Below, piece by piece: positions 45,076 through 57,830 of a stretch of DNA of 64,000 bases; the stretch's first letter is position 1, and each line of letters begins with the position of its first letter. The stretch spans positions 19,670,798 to 19,734,797 of the forward strand of contig CM055909.1 in the NCBI GenBank assembly GCA_029582155.1, given 5' to 3'. The DNA is from Panopea generosa. Lineage: Eukaryota; Mollusca; Bivalvia; Adapedonta; Hiatellidae. The notes under the pieces were generated by a model, which saw only the letters and a program-made list of their open reading frames with translations, had not been told where the DNA came from and did not search any database. The position numbers and the translations under genes are program-made.

Positions 45076-46430
45076 AAACCTGCGACCTCAGCATTGACAG
45101 GTACATAATGAAGATATAAGCGACCATGTGACCACGGATGACACTAAACCTTAACTGCGACCTCAACGGTGACAGGTATGTAATCAAAATATATGCGACC
45201 GGCCACGGAGGACACTTAACCTAACCTGCGACCTCAGCGGTGACAGGTACGTAATCAAGGTATCAGCGACCGGCTACGGAGGACACTTAACCTAACCTGC
45301 GACTTCAGCGGTGACAGGTGCATAATCAAGAAATTTGCGACCGGCCACGGAGGACACTTTACCTTACCTGCGACCTCAGCGGTGACATGTACGTAATCAA
45401 GATATCAGCGACCGGCCACGGAGGACACTTAACCTAACCTGCGACCTCAGCGGTGACAGGTGCGTAATCAAGATATTTGCGACCAGCCACGAAGGACACT
45501 AAACATAACCTGCGACCTCAGCGGTGACAGGTGCGTAATCAAGATATTTGCGACCGGCCACGGAGGACACTAAACATAACCTGCGACTTCAGCGGTGACA
45601 GGTACATAATCAAGATATTTGCGACCGGCCACGGAGGACACTAAACATAACCTGCGACCTCAGCGGTGACAGGTACGTAATCAATATATAAGCGACCGGC
45701 CAGAGAGGACACTAAACCTAACATGCGACGTCAGTGGTGACGGTACGTAATCAAGATATCAGCGACCGGCTCAACCTAACCTGCGACCTCAGCAGTGAAA
45801 GGTACGTAATCAAGATATCAGCGACCGGCCACGGAGGACACTAAACCTAACCTGCAACCTCAACAGTGACAGGTACATAATCAAGATATAAGCGACCGGC
45901 CACGTATGACACTAAACCTAATCTGCGACCTCAGCAGTGACAGGTACGTAATCAAGATATCAGCGACAATTTGGCCACGGAGGACACTAAATCTAACTTG
46001 CGACCTCAACAATGACAGGTACGTAATCAAGATATCAGCGGCCGGCCATGGAGAACACTAAACATAACCTGCAATCTCAGCAGTGACAGGTACGTAATCA
46101 AGATATAAGCGACCGGCCACGTAGGACACTTAACCTAACCTGCGACCTCAGCGGTGACAGGTACGTTATCGAAATACCAGCGACCGGCTACGGGAGACAC
46201 TAAACCTTACATGCGAGCTTAGCAGTGACAGGTACGTAATTAAGATATCAGCGACCGGCCACGGAGGACACTAAACCTAACCTGCGACATCAGCAGTGAC
46301 AGGTACGTAATCAAGATATCAGCGACCGGCCACGGAGGACACTAAACCTAACCTGCGACATCAGTAGTGACAAGTACGTAATCAACATATCAGCGACCGA
46401 CCACGGAGGACACTAAACCTAAATCGTAGT
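45076..46430. repeat. 71-bp minisatellite array, GC-richer
   Basis: About 19 copies of a unit contain CGACCTCAGCGGTGACAGGT, ACGTAATCAAGATATCAGCG and ACCGGCCACGGAGGACAC. Anchors at 45229 and 45300 give a 71-bp step. The unit has several CpGs, unlike its AT-rich surroundings. Copies near the left edge and near 45770 are diverged or shortened. Confidence 0.95.
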
Positions 46431-46615
46431 CTACTTGACGTCAATGGTGAAATGATAATTATACATGTTGACAGAGAGAAATTCTGCAAAGCTAATATTA
46501 TTGTACTGCTTTTTGTCTTGATATTTTACTAATATTCAAATAAAGAGGAAAACGTTTATGTTACTTTTGTTGTAGATGTTTAGCGACACTTTAAAAAGGT
46601 CATTATTATCACGAT
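46431..46615. other. No gene seen
   Basis: Short AT-rich spacer. Confidence 0.4.
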
Positions 46616-46619
46616 TGTG

Positions 46620-46865
46620 CCTGCTTGAGACAGAATTTTAGGCGCTGCCACACCGGAGTATCGTGATTCAGACCCCACCCAGTCACCTTATACTGACACC
46701 GGGCCCACAAAACATAGAACTATCCTCTAAATGTTGAGCGCCAAGCGAGGAAGCTTCTAGTTCCAGTGTTAAAGTCTTTGATATGATCCAGTCGGGGATC
46801 GAACCGACGACCTTCCGTATGCGAGGCGAACACTACCCAATGATCACCGCTGCGGTTCATGAACA
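46620..46865 (-). mobile_element. tRNA-derived SINE, family D (minus strand)
   Basis: On the minus strand the head reads GGTGATCATTGGGTAGTG (A box), then GGTCGTCGGTTCGATCCCCG (B box). The body has ATTTAGAGGATAGTTC, GGTGTCAGTATAAGGTGACT, GATACTCCGGTGTGGCAGCG and CTGTCTCAAGCAGG. It matches the fragment at 38205-38420. Confidence 0.9.
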
Positions 46866-47039
46866 GTTAGACAAAGCGATATATGTATATATTGTTTAAG
46901 AAACATAATACTAGTATGTAAGTGTTTATTAATTTAAATCACAGTAGAATAAATATTTTTTGAAAATAATCCGGCACTAGTCCAGTTAAAATGTAAATAA
47001 TATTACGAGAATTCTTTAAACTTATTTATTTTACATCGA
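46866..47039. other. No gene seen
   Basis: AT-rich spacer between SINEs. Confidence 0.35.
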
Positions 47040-47165
47040 TGTAAAACAAGTTATAACTTCCAAGAATAAGCATAAGCGGATAAAATGTCTTGCTCAATGA
47101 CACCAAACTTAGTTATGGCGGAGGATCGAACCCACGACCCTCCTATCCTGAATCTGATGTTATAT
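47040..47165 (-). mobile_element. SINE family C (minus strand)
   Basis: The minus strand carries the head remnant GGGTCGTGGGTTCGATCC, then TTTGGTGTCATTGAGCAAG, and ends in AACTTGTTTTACATCGATGT and AAAATAAATAAG. The same 3' end occurs at 47650-47870. Confidence 0.75.
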
Positions 47166-47269
47166 GGAATCACGTTACTCGTTAATGGGTCATAAAATAT
47201 GTTTCAATTTTATGTGGGAAATGTATTTTAGTCTTGCATTGACACATAAGACAAGTTAAGGAAATCAGT

Positions 47270-47330
47270 CGAACACGGACCGCCCGTTCGACAACCCTTA
47301 GCGCTAACCATTACACCACGTAAGCATAAT
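47270..47330 (-). repeat. tRNA-like SINE head (minus strand)
   Basis: The minus strand reads GTGGTGTAATGGTTAGCGC, a perfect A box, then GGTCCGTGTTCGACT. It has no recognisable body. Confidence 0.7.
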
Positions 47331-47649
47331 AAAATTCCAACGGTATAATTATGTTTATAAACCTATCATTACTAGAGCTGAGTTTATGTCCAAGATGTCT
47401 GGTATTTATCTCCGAGCTTAATTAAGATAATCGGCGAGATGTTCCGATGATGTGAAACTGTAGTTAGATTGACAAAAAAATAAAGGTGGAAATTTGCAAA
47501 CACGAAATTCAAACCTGTTTTACGTAGGTTGATTTACACTGCAAATTCACACACTATGTTTTAAAAGCGTTTAACTTGAAAAGGGACAGAGTCTTAACAC
47601 TTAAATTGTAGATAATTGTTCTATACCATTCTATATTTACACTGCCCAC
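47331..47649. other. No gene seen
   Basis: AT-rich spacer between SINEs. Confidence 0.35.
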
Positions 47650-47870
47650 AGTTGATTAGTTGAAACTAATTTATTTTACTGCGATTGTGAAACAAATTCT
47701 AACAACTTATACAAAGCACGCTCGAAGTCTTCCTGGGTATAACCAGTACTAACCATACGCGGGGAAAGAATCTCACTTAAGGACACCACACATAGCACTA
47801 AGGGCGATCGAACCCACAACCCTACTATTCTGGGTTTGATGCAGGCTAACACTGGACCTCGCGCTTCACT
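47650..47870 (-). mobile_element. SINE family C (minus strand), longer copy
   Basis: The minus strand reads a tRNA-like head (GGTCCAGTGTTAGCCTGC, then GGGTTGTGGGTTCGATCG), the body (GGTGTCCTTAAGTGAGATTC, ACCCAGGAAGACTTCGAGCG) and the end TTTGTTTCACAATCGCAGTA. The copies at 47040 and 51140 share parts of this. Confidence 0.82.
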
Positions 47871-48335
47871 TACAGTTTATTAAATTTCTTCATTTGTTTA
47901 ATATGCATTCTGTTTTCCCTTTTTTTCTACTGTGGTTTAAACATATCTTAATTCACATAATAAGCAAATGGGTTGGGCCACAAATTCTACGACATTTGTT
48001 GGGGCCGTGCTGCTGTAAATAGATCAAGCGTAAATACCTTTGCATATCAAAATATAAAATAAATACTAAATATTTTTAAGTTGTATTTGTTTTCAGATTT
48101 ATGGGTTTTGAGCAATTACTAAAATATATCATTGCTATGTTATTTTTTATAAAACACCCCAGTATCAAATTTGCAAAATTGGAGTGCGTGATCCAGTTAT
48201 AAATAATCGCACCCAGAGTGGTGGATTAGACCGACCCAAAAACCTTGTGTTGTGTTCCTAAGACTCATCACCCATATACGCTTACTACATATTTTACCCT
48301 GGAAAACATCTGTATACATTGTCATAGGGTCCAAT
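47871..48335. other. No gene seen
   Basis: AT-rich sequence with no supported feature. Confidence 0.4.
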
Positions 48336-48605
48336 GTGGCCGACGGGTCTTAGGCACCGTCTCAACATCACTTACCTCTCACCTCTAAGGTTCGAGTCCC
48401 GCTCGCTACAAAACCTTTATGTGAGAAAGTTTGCCAGTTACTTGCGGAAGGAAGGTGGTTCAACTCAGCTTGAGTGAGGTTTTTCTGCACCAAAAAGACT
48501 GGATATGCCATAATATTATTTAACATGGAATGTGTTTAAAATGGCGATAAACCTCATTAAAATACTCTGTAATAACCCGTTTCACAATCGAAATAAAGTT
48601 TTATA
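48336..48605 (+). mobile_element. tRNA-derived SINE, family B, best copy
   Basis: The head has GGGTCTTAGGCACCGTCTC and B box AAGGTTCGAGTCCCGC. The body has CTTTATGTGAGAAAGTTTGC, CAGTTACTTGCGGAAGGAAG, ACTGGATATGCCATAATATT and AAAATGGCGATAAACC. The end, AATAACCCGTTTCACAATCG, resembles the end of family C. Confidence 0.88.
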
Positions 48606-50335
48606 ATGTGTCGTATCGAATAGTTGTTGTTATAATTAGTTCACTCTTTTGAATATACGCGTTTGTTGAACCGTAAAATTCACAGAAACGAATTCTTCAC
48701 ACCTGTGAAAGTTCGTGCGAATTCTTAACATTTGTGTTACAAATACGTGCGAATATGTCACAAAGCGAACTGTAACATAATAATACGTTTGACTTTTTTT
48801 GTCACTTTTTGGTACGAACATATTTTACACAGCAAGCTTACAGTTTATCGCTTATATCAATGTTATGTTACAATCTAGCGGCCACATTTTTCAAATATTA
48901 TTGACACACCGTATAACAAATATATACATGATTGACTTAAATATCTCAAAAGTACAATTATGGGTAAGATCGTACCAGTATGACCAGATTTATAGTTCTT
49001 GATTAAGCAAAACTTCCATACTCTACCATAGTAGAGTGTATTGATCATTCTGAGTCATATTTGGATATAATGTGAATGTTTGTAAAATATTGGCCAAGTT
49101 GGAGTTCTGGTCAGATCAACTTCGTAACATCAGCGTTATTTCCTTTCATTTTGCAAGAAAATGAATTTGATATTTTTAACACTATAGTGGCTCTATTTCA
49201 ATATCAATCTTAATAATATTTGGATATAATTTATATGATTATACAAAGTCGACTATGTTGTTATTGTCATCGATTTAGCAAACGTGTAATATTGCATTTG
49301 GTCAAGTGAAACTTTTGCTTAGATAGGATCATTAAAAGCAGAGTCACGTGCCCCTGATTAAGATTTAGAAATATGTTGGATAGCGGCAAACCTAGAGTAA
49401 ATCATATGACCCAAAACCATAGTGTATGCTGTCACTTGGAAATGTTGAGTTTGTGCGGTCATTTGTGAGTAACGAAACGAGAGATTGTTGTCTTGTCGTC
49501 CATCGGCTCTCCTGAATAGACACACGCTGATAAAATCGTCAGATTTAAAAACTAATACCCCCCCCCCCCCCCCTCCCCCAACCAAAAACGTTGCAAGTAG
49601 ACACGAATAGTAGATAATAGAGTTCTAGAAGTACTGAGATATCAATAAATCCGAAAATAGACTTAGAATACAGTGAAATCATCGATTATGCGTACATAAA
49701 GCGAAAATCTGTACGGTCACTTGTATGCTTTCTGTACGATCGTTTGCCTAAGTTTCTGAGTTTCTTTGTACAACCATTGTAGAATATAGCGAGTTAAACA
49801 AATTATTTATAACCGGTTAATCGCTAAATCTGTAACCTGATGGTTACCCGATTAATCATGGTTTCAACATTATTCCGCACCGGCACTGTCTTGTATGATT
49901 TAATTTCCGCCGGGTTAAAATGAAACTGTAGAAAACATAGTTTATAAGTAATTATTTTCTGTATAATTTGTTATCGAATACAACCCTGACAAAATAATTG
50001 GCATCTTTTATTCTTTGCAATTTCTTTGCTGATAAAATATTTGAATCACGCTAAACTAGGACTGTCGTCTCAACCACTAAATATCTACAATAACGTAGGT
50101 AATTAACCCTCACATGTAACCAATATAATGAACAGTTTCAAATTTATAGACGTACGAGATCTCGTACATAACGGAAAGACCACACCTAACTTGCTTATTT
50201 AACGAACACAACTTAATATAAAAAAGAAATATATATTTAAATGAAAATTTAAATAAAAATATGCTCACATATAACCAATACAATGAACGGCCTAAACTTA
50301 ATATAGTTATGTCCAAAGTAATTATGTAGACAAAC
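48606..50335. other. No gene seen
   Basis: Unique AT-rich sequence. Open frames here (48636-48821 minus, 48799-49002 plus, 49358-49585 minus, 50110-50316 minus) have no recognisable domain, and the third crosses a poly-C tract. Confidence 0.4.
49559..49580. repeat. Poly-C tract
   Basis: About 15 C, then CTCCCCC. The minus strand is G-rich and could form a four-stranded structure. Confidence 0.85.
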
Positions 50336-50357
50336 TACATTGTTTTAACGAACTCTT

Positions 50358-50501
50358 TTTGGCCTGGAATACTCGGCTATGCGGCTGTGGAACCAGCTAC
50401 CATAGCACCTGGCAACAGCGTCAAACTTGGAGGCATTCAAAAAGGAAGGGGTTGATGCAGTATTAATACCCCACACTGTACGCGGTTTTATTTCTTTTTA
50501 A
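50358..50501 (+). pseudogene. LINE relic: C-terminal end of a reverse-transcriptase protein
   Basis: The frame reads MRLWNQLP, then a stop at 50403-50405, then HLATASNLEAFKKEGVDAV and ends at TAA 50499-50501. RLWNxLPxxLxxAxxLExFK is the usual C-terminal end of many animal LINE proteins of the CR1/jockey type. It is not the same family as the LINE at 23526, which ends differently. Only this end survives, as expected of a heavily 5'-truncated insert. Confidence 0.75.
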
Positions 50502-51139
50502 ACTGCAATACTTGTTTGCGCCTCACATTATTCTTGTACAGTCACACATGTAAGACGATCAATTTTATAGTACTAGTATGCTGTTAACTATACTGAGAAA
50601 CTCCAGTTCTGCTGTAGCTTAGTGTGTGTATGTGTGTATACTTCTCAGTTAAGTATAGTATATCTTTGTTATAGAGTTAACAGTAGGCTAACGACACTAA
50701 ATACGAGTTAGTTTTATTATAGATTCCTATCTAATTATTAAAACCGAGGGTTTACTGGGGACTTTGACCCACGGTCTATTTTTTATGATTTTAGCCGTAT
50801 CTATACAGATATTTCATCAACCTATTATTGGATATAGATGAAAATTTTGGTTAGAGTTATTTAGCAGGTTAAAGGTTTAGAGTTGGTACATATTTCACCA
50901 GCCTATCAGTGAACGTGAATTAAACTTCACATCTGTTCACCATCATCAAGGAAACTCAATAGAGACAATAATGATAACTCGTGATTGCATTTTGGCAGAC
51001 TTAGCGCCCTTTTAGGCTTACATAGTCGTTTTACAAATAAGGTCAGTTTGTGATCCTCTCTCAAATTTGTTAAATTAATGACCCAAGGGGCAAAATCGGC
51101 CCGCCCTAATCGGTCAATTTTTTGTTTATTCTTATTATT
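50502..51139. other. No gene seen
   Basis: AT-rich sequence. A short GTGTGTATGTGTGTATA run lies near 50623. Confidence 0.4.
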
Positions 51140-51318
51140 TTAGCTCGATTGCGATTACAGCTAAGACCTTATATAAACAGCTCTCGTGTCCGCTTCCTGG
51201 GTAGAACAAGCACTGAGTGTTATTTTATGACAGGCATCGGGTCAAGCTGGGAGATTGAACCCGCAACCGCTGGCGTTAGCGGACAACTCTCAACCAATTA
51301 CACTACCGCCCCCACTAA
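51140..51318 (-). mobile_element. tRNA-derived SINE, family C (minus strand)
   Basis: The minus strand reads GGCGGTAGTGTAATTGGTTG (A box), GCGGTTGCGGGTTCAATC (B box), TCTACCCAGGAAGCGGACAC and AATCGCAATCGAGCTAAAAT. The last two align with the 47650 copy. The frame 51122-51379 on the other strand is a by-product. Confidence 0.82.
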
Positions 51319-51625
51319 CATGACGATCAGATATAAATGTTTGCATCTCAAAAACAAAGTTGATTTTTTTTTTATTTAAATATAAAAATAATTATTTCTT
51401 CGTTTTTTTATGAAAGGGTATCCAGCTGTGATAAACTGTGTATGCTGGTACAATATTATTCCAACTATAGATCCACGTTCATGAACTGGTACCGATGTGA
51501 AGTGTATATATTGTATATATAAAATACTGAAACAAAGTGGAAAGATATCCAGCATTGATAAACTGTATGTGTTGGCACATTTCTGTAGATCCAGTAACAA
51601 GAACATATAATATTGCATTTAGAAT
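51319..51625. repeat. Weak two-copy repeat beside the AT satellite
   Basis: TATCCAGCTGTGATAAACTG (51419) and TATCCAGCATTGATAAACTG (51547) are 128 bp apart, each followed by a related stretch with TAGATCCA. Confidence 0.5.
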
Positions 51626-54600
51626 ATACTTAATTTTCTTTTACTATTGTTTATTGTTCTAATTAATCTCATATAATTATATGAAATATTTATTTGTAAT
51701 ATACTTAAATTTTCTTGACAATTGATTTGATTAACTTAATATGATTATATAAAATATATACTTAGAATATACTTAAATTTTAGTTTATAATAGATAATTG
51801 TTTTATTCAAAATCATAGGAATATATCAAATATATATTTGAAATAAACTTAAATTTTATTTTACAAAGCTAATTGTTTTAATTCAATTCAAAAGATTATA
51901 TAAAGTACTAAGTTACAATGTAATTGATGTTTATTTTACAATGGCTAATTATGTTAATCAATTTTATATATTTATATAAAATATGTATTTTGAATAGAAT
52001 TATTTTTTTATTTTTTAATTGATTACTGTTTTAATCAATTTTATATTTTTATATAAAATATATATTTGGAATATACTTAAATCTTATTTTATAATAGCCA
52101 ATTGTTTTATTTAATTTCATATGATTATATAAAATATGTATTTGGAATATACTTAATTATTATTTTACAATTGTCAATTGTTTTATCTAATTTGATATGA
52201 TTATATAAATATGTATTTGGAATTTGCTTAATTATTATTTTACAATTGCCAATTGTTTGAATCAATTTGATATGATTATATAAAATATGTACTTGTAATA
52301 TACTTAATTATAATTTTACAATAGCTAATTGTATTTATTAATTTCATATGATTATATAATATATTTGTTTGGAATTTACCTAAATTTTATTTTACAATTG
52401 CTAATTGATTCAATTACTTTCATATAATTATATAAAATATTAATTTGGAATGTTCTTAATTTTTATTTTACAATTGTCAATTGTTTTATCTAATTTGATA
52501 TGATTATATAAATATGTATTTGGAATTTACTTAATTATTATTTTACAATTGCCAATTGTTTAAATCAATTTGATATGATTATATAAAATATAATTACTAA
52601 TACAATTGCTAATTGATTCAATTACTTTCATATAATTATATAAAATATTAATTTGGAATGTTCTTAATTTTTATTTTGAGTTAATTAATTTCATGTAAAT
52701 ATATAAAAGATGTATGTTGAATATACTTTAATTTTATTTTACAATTGGTTAATTGAATTATTTTATTTCATATGTTTATATAAAATAAGTATTTGTTATA
52801 TACTTAAATTTTATTTCACTAATCTAATTGTTTATATTAAATTCATATAATTATGTAAAGTATTTATTTACAATATAATTATTTTTTATTTTACAATTGC
52901 TAATTGTGTTAATTAATTTCATATGGTCATATAAAACATGCATTTGGATATACATACATTTTGTTTTACAATTGCTAATCGTTTTAATTAATTTTATATT
53001 ATTATATAAAATATATATTTGGAATATTCTTAATTTTTAGTTTACAACTGCTAATTGGCTTAAATAATTTCATATGATTATATAAAAAATGTATTCGAAA
53101 TAAACTTAATTTTTATTAATTGTTATTTTATAATTGCTAATTATTTTAATTAATTTGATATTATTATATAAACTACATTTTTGGAATATTCCTCATTTTT
53201 AGTTTACAATTGCCAATTGTTTTAAATAATTTCATATGATTATTTAAAATATGTAATTGGAATATAATTTAATTTTATTTTACAATTACTAATTTATTTA
53301 TTTAATTTCATATGATTATATATAATTTATATTTGCAATTTATTTAATTTTTATTTTACAAATGCTTTTTACGTTTATTAATTTGATATCATTATAAAAA
53401 TATGTATTTGGAATATACTTAAATTTTATTTTACAACTGCTAATTGGTCTTAATTTATTTCATATAATTATATAAAATATGTATTTGAAATATAATTTAA
53501 TCTTAATTTACAATTGCTTATTGTTTCAATTAATTTCAAATAATTATATGAAATATATATTTAGAATATGCTTTAATTTTAATTTACATGTGCTAATTGT
53601 TTTAATTTCATATTAATATACAAAATAGACATTTGGATAAACTGAAATTTTATTTGACAATTGTTAATTGTTTTCTTTAATTTCATATAATTACATTAAA
53701 AATTCATTTTAAATATAGTTAATTTTTATTTCACAATTGCTTATTGGGTTAATGAATTTCATATAATTACATAAAATGTTTAATTTGAACGTACTTAATT
53801 TTTACTTAACAATTGCTAATTGTATTAATTAATTTCATATGGATATATAAAATATGCATTTATATATACAAAAATTTTATTTTTCAATTGCTAGTGGTTT
53901 TAATTATTTTTTTTTTTTTGTTTATTGTATAAAATATATATTTGGAATATCATTAATGTTTAGTTTATAATTGCTAATTATTTTAAATAAGTTCATATGA
54001 TTATATAAAATATGTATTTGGAATATACTTAATTATTATTTTACAAAAGCCAATTGATTTATTTAATTTCATATCATTACATAAATATGTATTTGGAATA
54101 AACTTAATTATTATTTTGCAATTTTATATTGTTTTAATCAATTTGAAATGATTATATAAAATATGTATTTGGAATATACTTAATTATTATTTTACAATTG
54201 TTTATAGTATTTATTAATTTCATATAATTACATAAAATATTTATTTGGAATATACCTACATTTTATTTTACAATTGCTAATCGTTTTAATTACTTTCATA
54301 TAATTATCTAAACTATTAATTTGGACTATTCTTAATTTTTATTTTACAATTGGTAATTGTGTTAATTTATTTCATATAAATATATAAAATATGTATTTAG
54401 AATATATTTTATTTTTTTTTATTTTACAATTACTGTCGAATTGTTCAATTTCATATGATAATATCAACTATGTATTTGGAATATACTTATTATTTTTTTT
54501 ACTATTCTAATTGTTTTAATTAAATCCATGTAATCATATAAAATATATATTGGAATATACTTAAACTTTCTATGACAACTGCTAATTGTTTAATTTTATT

Positions 54601-57195
54601 TCATATGATTATATAAAATAAAGATTTGGAATATACTTAATTTTTATTTCATAATTGTTAATGTTTTAAATAATTTCAAATGAATATATCAAATTTATAT
54701 TTGGAATTTTACTTTATAATTGCTTATTGAAATATTTAATTTCATATGATTATATAAAATAAAAATTTGAAAGATGATTTAATTTTATTTTATATTATAA
54801 TTATATTTTGCAATTGCTAATTGACTTAATTAATTTCAAATAATTATATAAAATATATATTTGGAATACACTTTAATTTTACTAATTATCATTGCTAATT
54901 GTTTTATTTAATTTGATTTGATTATATCAATTATTTTTTTGAAATATACCGAATTTTTATTAATTTTTATTTTACAATTGCCAATTATTTTAATTAATTT
55001 CATGTGATCATATCAAATATTTATTTGGAAAACACTTATTTTTTATTTTACAATTGCTAATAAGTTTAATTAGATTGATATAGTCATATAAATATTTATT
55101 AAGAATATACTTTAATTTCATTTTACAATTTTAATTTTGTTAATAAATTCATATAATTATATAAAATACATATTAAGAATATATTTAAATTTTATTTTAC
55201 AATTGCTAATTGTTCTAATTAATTTCATATAATTATATAAAATATTTATTTGGAATATTCTTAATTTTTATTGTAAAATTGGTAATTGTGTTAATTAATT
55301 TCATATCAATATATAAAATATATATTTGGAATATACTTAAATATTATTTCGTATTTGGAATATGCTTTAATTTTAGTTTTCAATTGCTAATTGTTTTAAT
55401 TTTTTTCATATTATTACATAAAAAAATATGTATTTTGAAAATATTTAAAAAAATAATTTACAATTGCTTATTGTTTTAATTTCATATAATTACATAAAGT
55501 ATTTTTTTATATTTATTATAATTGATAATTGCTAATTGTTTTAATAAATTTCCTATGACTATATAAAATACGTATTTGGTATATACTTTATTATTATTTT
55601 ACAATTGCAAATTGATTCACTAATTTGAAATGATTATATCAAATATTGATTTGAAATATACTGATTTTTTTTTAATTTCTATTTTACAATTACCAATTGT
55701 TTTAATTAATTTCATATGATTATATCAAATATTTATTTGAATGCACTTAATTTTCATTTTACAATTGCTTATAAGTTTAGTTAATTTTATATAATCCTAT
55801 AAAATATTTGTAAAGAGTATACTTTAAATTTAGTTTATAAATGCTCATTGACTTAATTCATTTCAAATATTATATAATATATATATTTGGAATATATTTT
55901 AATTTTATATTAATATACAAAATATGCGTTTTGATGTACTTATATTTTATTTTACTATTGCTAATTGTTTTATTTAATTTCATATAATTACATTAAATAT
56001 TTATTTTGAATCTTCTAAATTTTTACTTCACAATTGCTTTTTGTGTTAATTATTTTCATATAATTATATATAATGTTTATTTCCAATATACTTAATTTTT
56101 ATTTAATAATTGCTTATTGGGATAATGAATTTCATATGATTATATAAAATATTTATTTGGAATATACTTATTTTTTCATTAATTTTTTATTGAATAATTG
56201 CTTTTTGTGTTAATTAATTTCATAAAATTATATGAAATACATATATTTGCAATATACTGTTATTTTATTTTACAATTACTAATTGCTTTATTTTATTTCA
56301 TATGCTTATATTAAATATTTATTTGGAATATGCTTAAATTTTATTTTAAAATTGCTAACTGTTTTTAATAATTTCATAAAATTATACAAAATGTTTATTT
56401 GGAAGATTCTTAATTTTTATTTTATAATTGGTAATTGTGTTAATTAATTTCATGTAAATATATAATATATATATTTAGAATATTCTAATTGTTTTTATTT
56501 ATATCTTATTATTACATAAAAATATGTATTTGTAAAATACTTTAATTTTATTTTACAATTTTAAATTGTTTTATTTTTTTTTATTAATATACAAAATATG
56601 GATTTGGATATACTTTATTTTTATTTTACAATTGCTTAATGTTTTAATTAATTTCATATGGTTATATAAAACATGTATTTGGAGTATACTTGAATTTATT
56701 TTACAGTTGCTAATTGGTTTAATTCATTTCTTAGAATTATATATAATATTTATTTGGAGTTTTCTTAATTTTTATTTGACAATTGCTATTTGTGTTAATT
56801 AATTTCATATAATTATATAAAATATATATATGTTTGCAATATACTGTAATTTTATTTTACAAGCACTAATTGATTTATTTTATTTCATATGATTATATAA
56901 AATATACATTTGGAATAAGCTTAAATTCTATTTTAAAATTGCTAATTGTTTTTAATAATTTCATAAAATTATATAAAATATTTATTTGGAAGATTCCTAA
57001 TTTTTATCTTACAAGTGGTAATTGTGTTAATTAATTTTATGTAAATATTTTAAAAAATATATTTTGAATATTCTAATTGTTTTTTATTTATTTCTTATCA
57101 TTACATAAAAAATATGTATTTGTTAAATACTTTAATTTTATTTTACAATTTTTAATTGTTTTGATTTTTTATTAATATACAAAATATGGATTTGG
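51626..57195. repeat. AT-rich satellite, about 76-bp unit
   Basis: About 73 diverged copies of a unit read roughly TTTGGAATATACTTAATTTT, TATTTTACAATTGCTAATTG, TTTTAATTAATTTCATATGA and TTATATAAAATATG. CAATTG and CATATG are short palindromes in most units. Copies differ by many substitutions and small indels, so this array is older than the 54-bp one. A block of about 303 bp (four units) is duplicated near 52171 and 52474. Open frames inside it are chance. Confidence 0.95.
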
Positions 57196-57204
57196 ATATA
57201 CCTT

Positions 57205-57830
57205 ATAGTCTGATATTATGTTGTCAACAGGTGCATCATTTACAGGCACAAGTTTGATATTATGTTGTCAACCGGTGCATCACTAGCTGTCACAATAGTC
57301 TGATACTATGTTGTCAACCTGTGCATCATTAGCTGTCACAATAGTCTGATACTATGTTGTCAATCGGTGCATCACTAGTTGTCACAATAGTCTGATACTA
57401 TGTTGTCAACCGATGCATCACTAGCTGTCACAATAGTCCGGTGCATCACTAGCTGTCACAATAGTCTGATACTGTGTTGTCAACCGATGCATCTCTAGCT
57501 GTCACAATAGTATGATACTATGTTGTCAACCGGTGCATCACAATAGTCTGATACTATGTTGTCAACCAATGCATCACTTTGTGGCCTAATAGTCTGATAC
57601 TATGTTGTCAACCGTGCTTCATTAACTGGCACAAGTTTGATACTATGTTGTCAACCGGTGCATCACTAACTGACACAAGTATGATACTATGTTGTCAACC
57701 GGTGCATCACTAACTGACACAAATTTGATACTATGTTGTCAACCGGTGCATCACTAACTGAAACAAGTTTGATACTATGTTGTCAACCGGTGCATCACTA
57801 ACTGACACAAGTTTGACACTATGTTGTCAG
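57205..57830. repeat. 43-46 bp minisatellite
   Basis: About 13 copies of CTGATACTATGTTGTCAACC, GGTGCATCACTAGCTGTCAC and AATAGT. Later copies change to TAACTGACACAAG and are a few bases shorter, so two subfamilies lie side by side. Confidence 0.94.
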
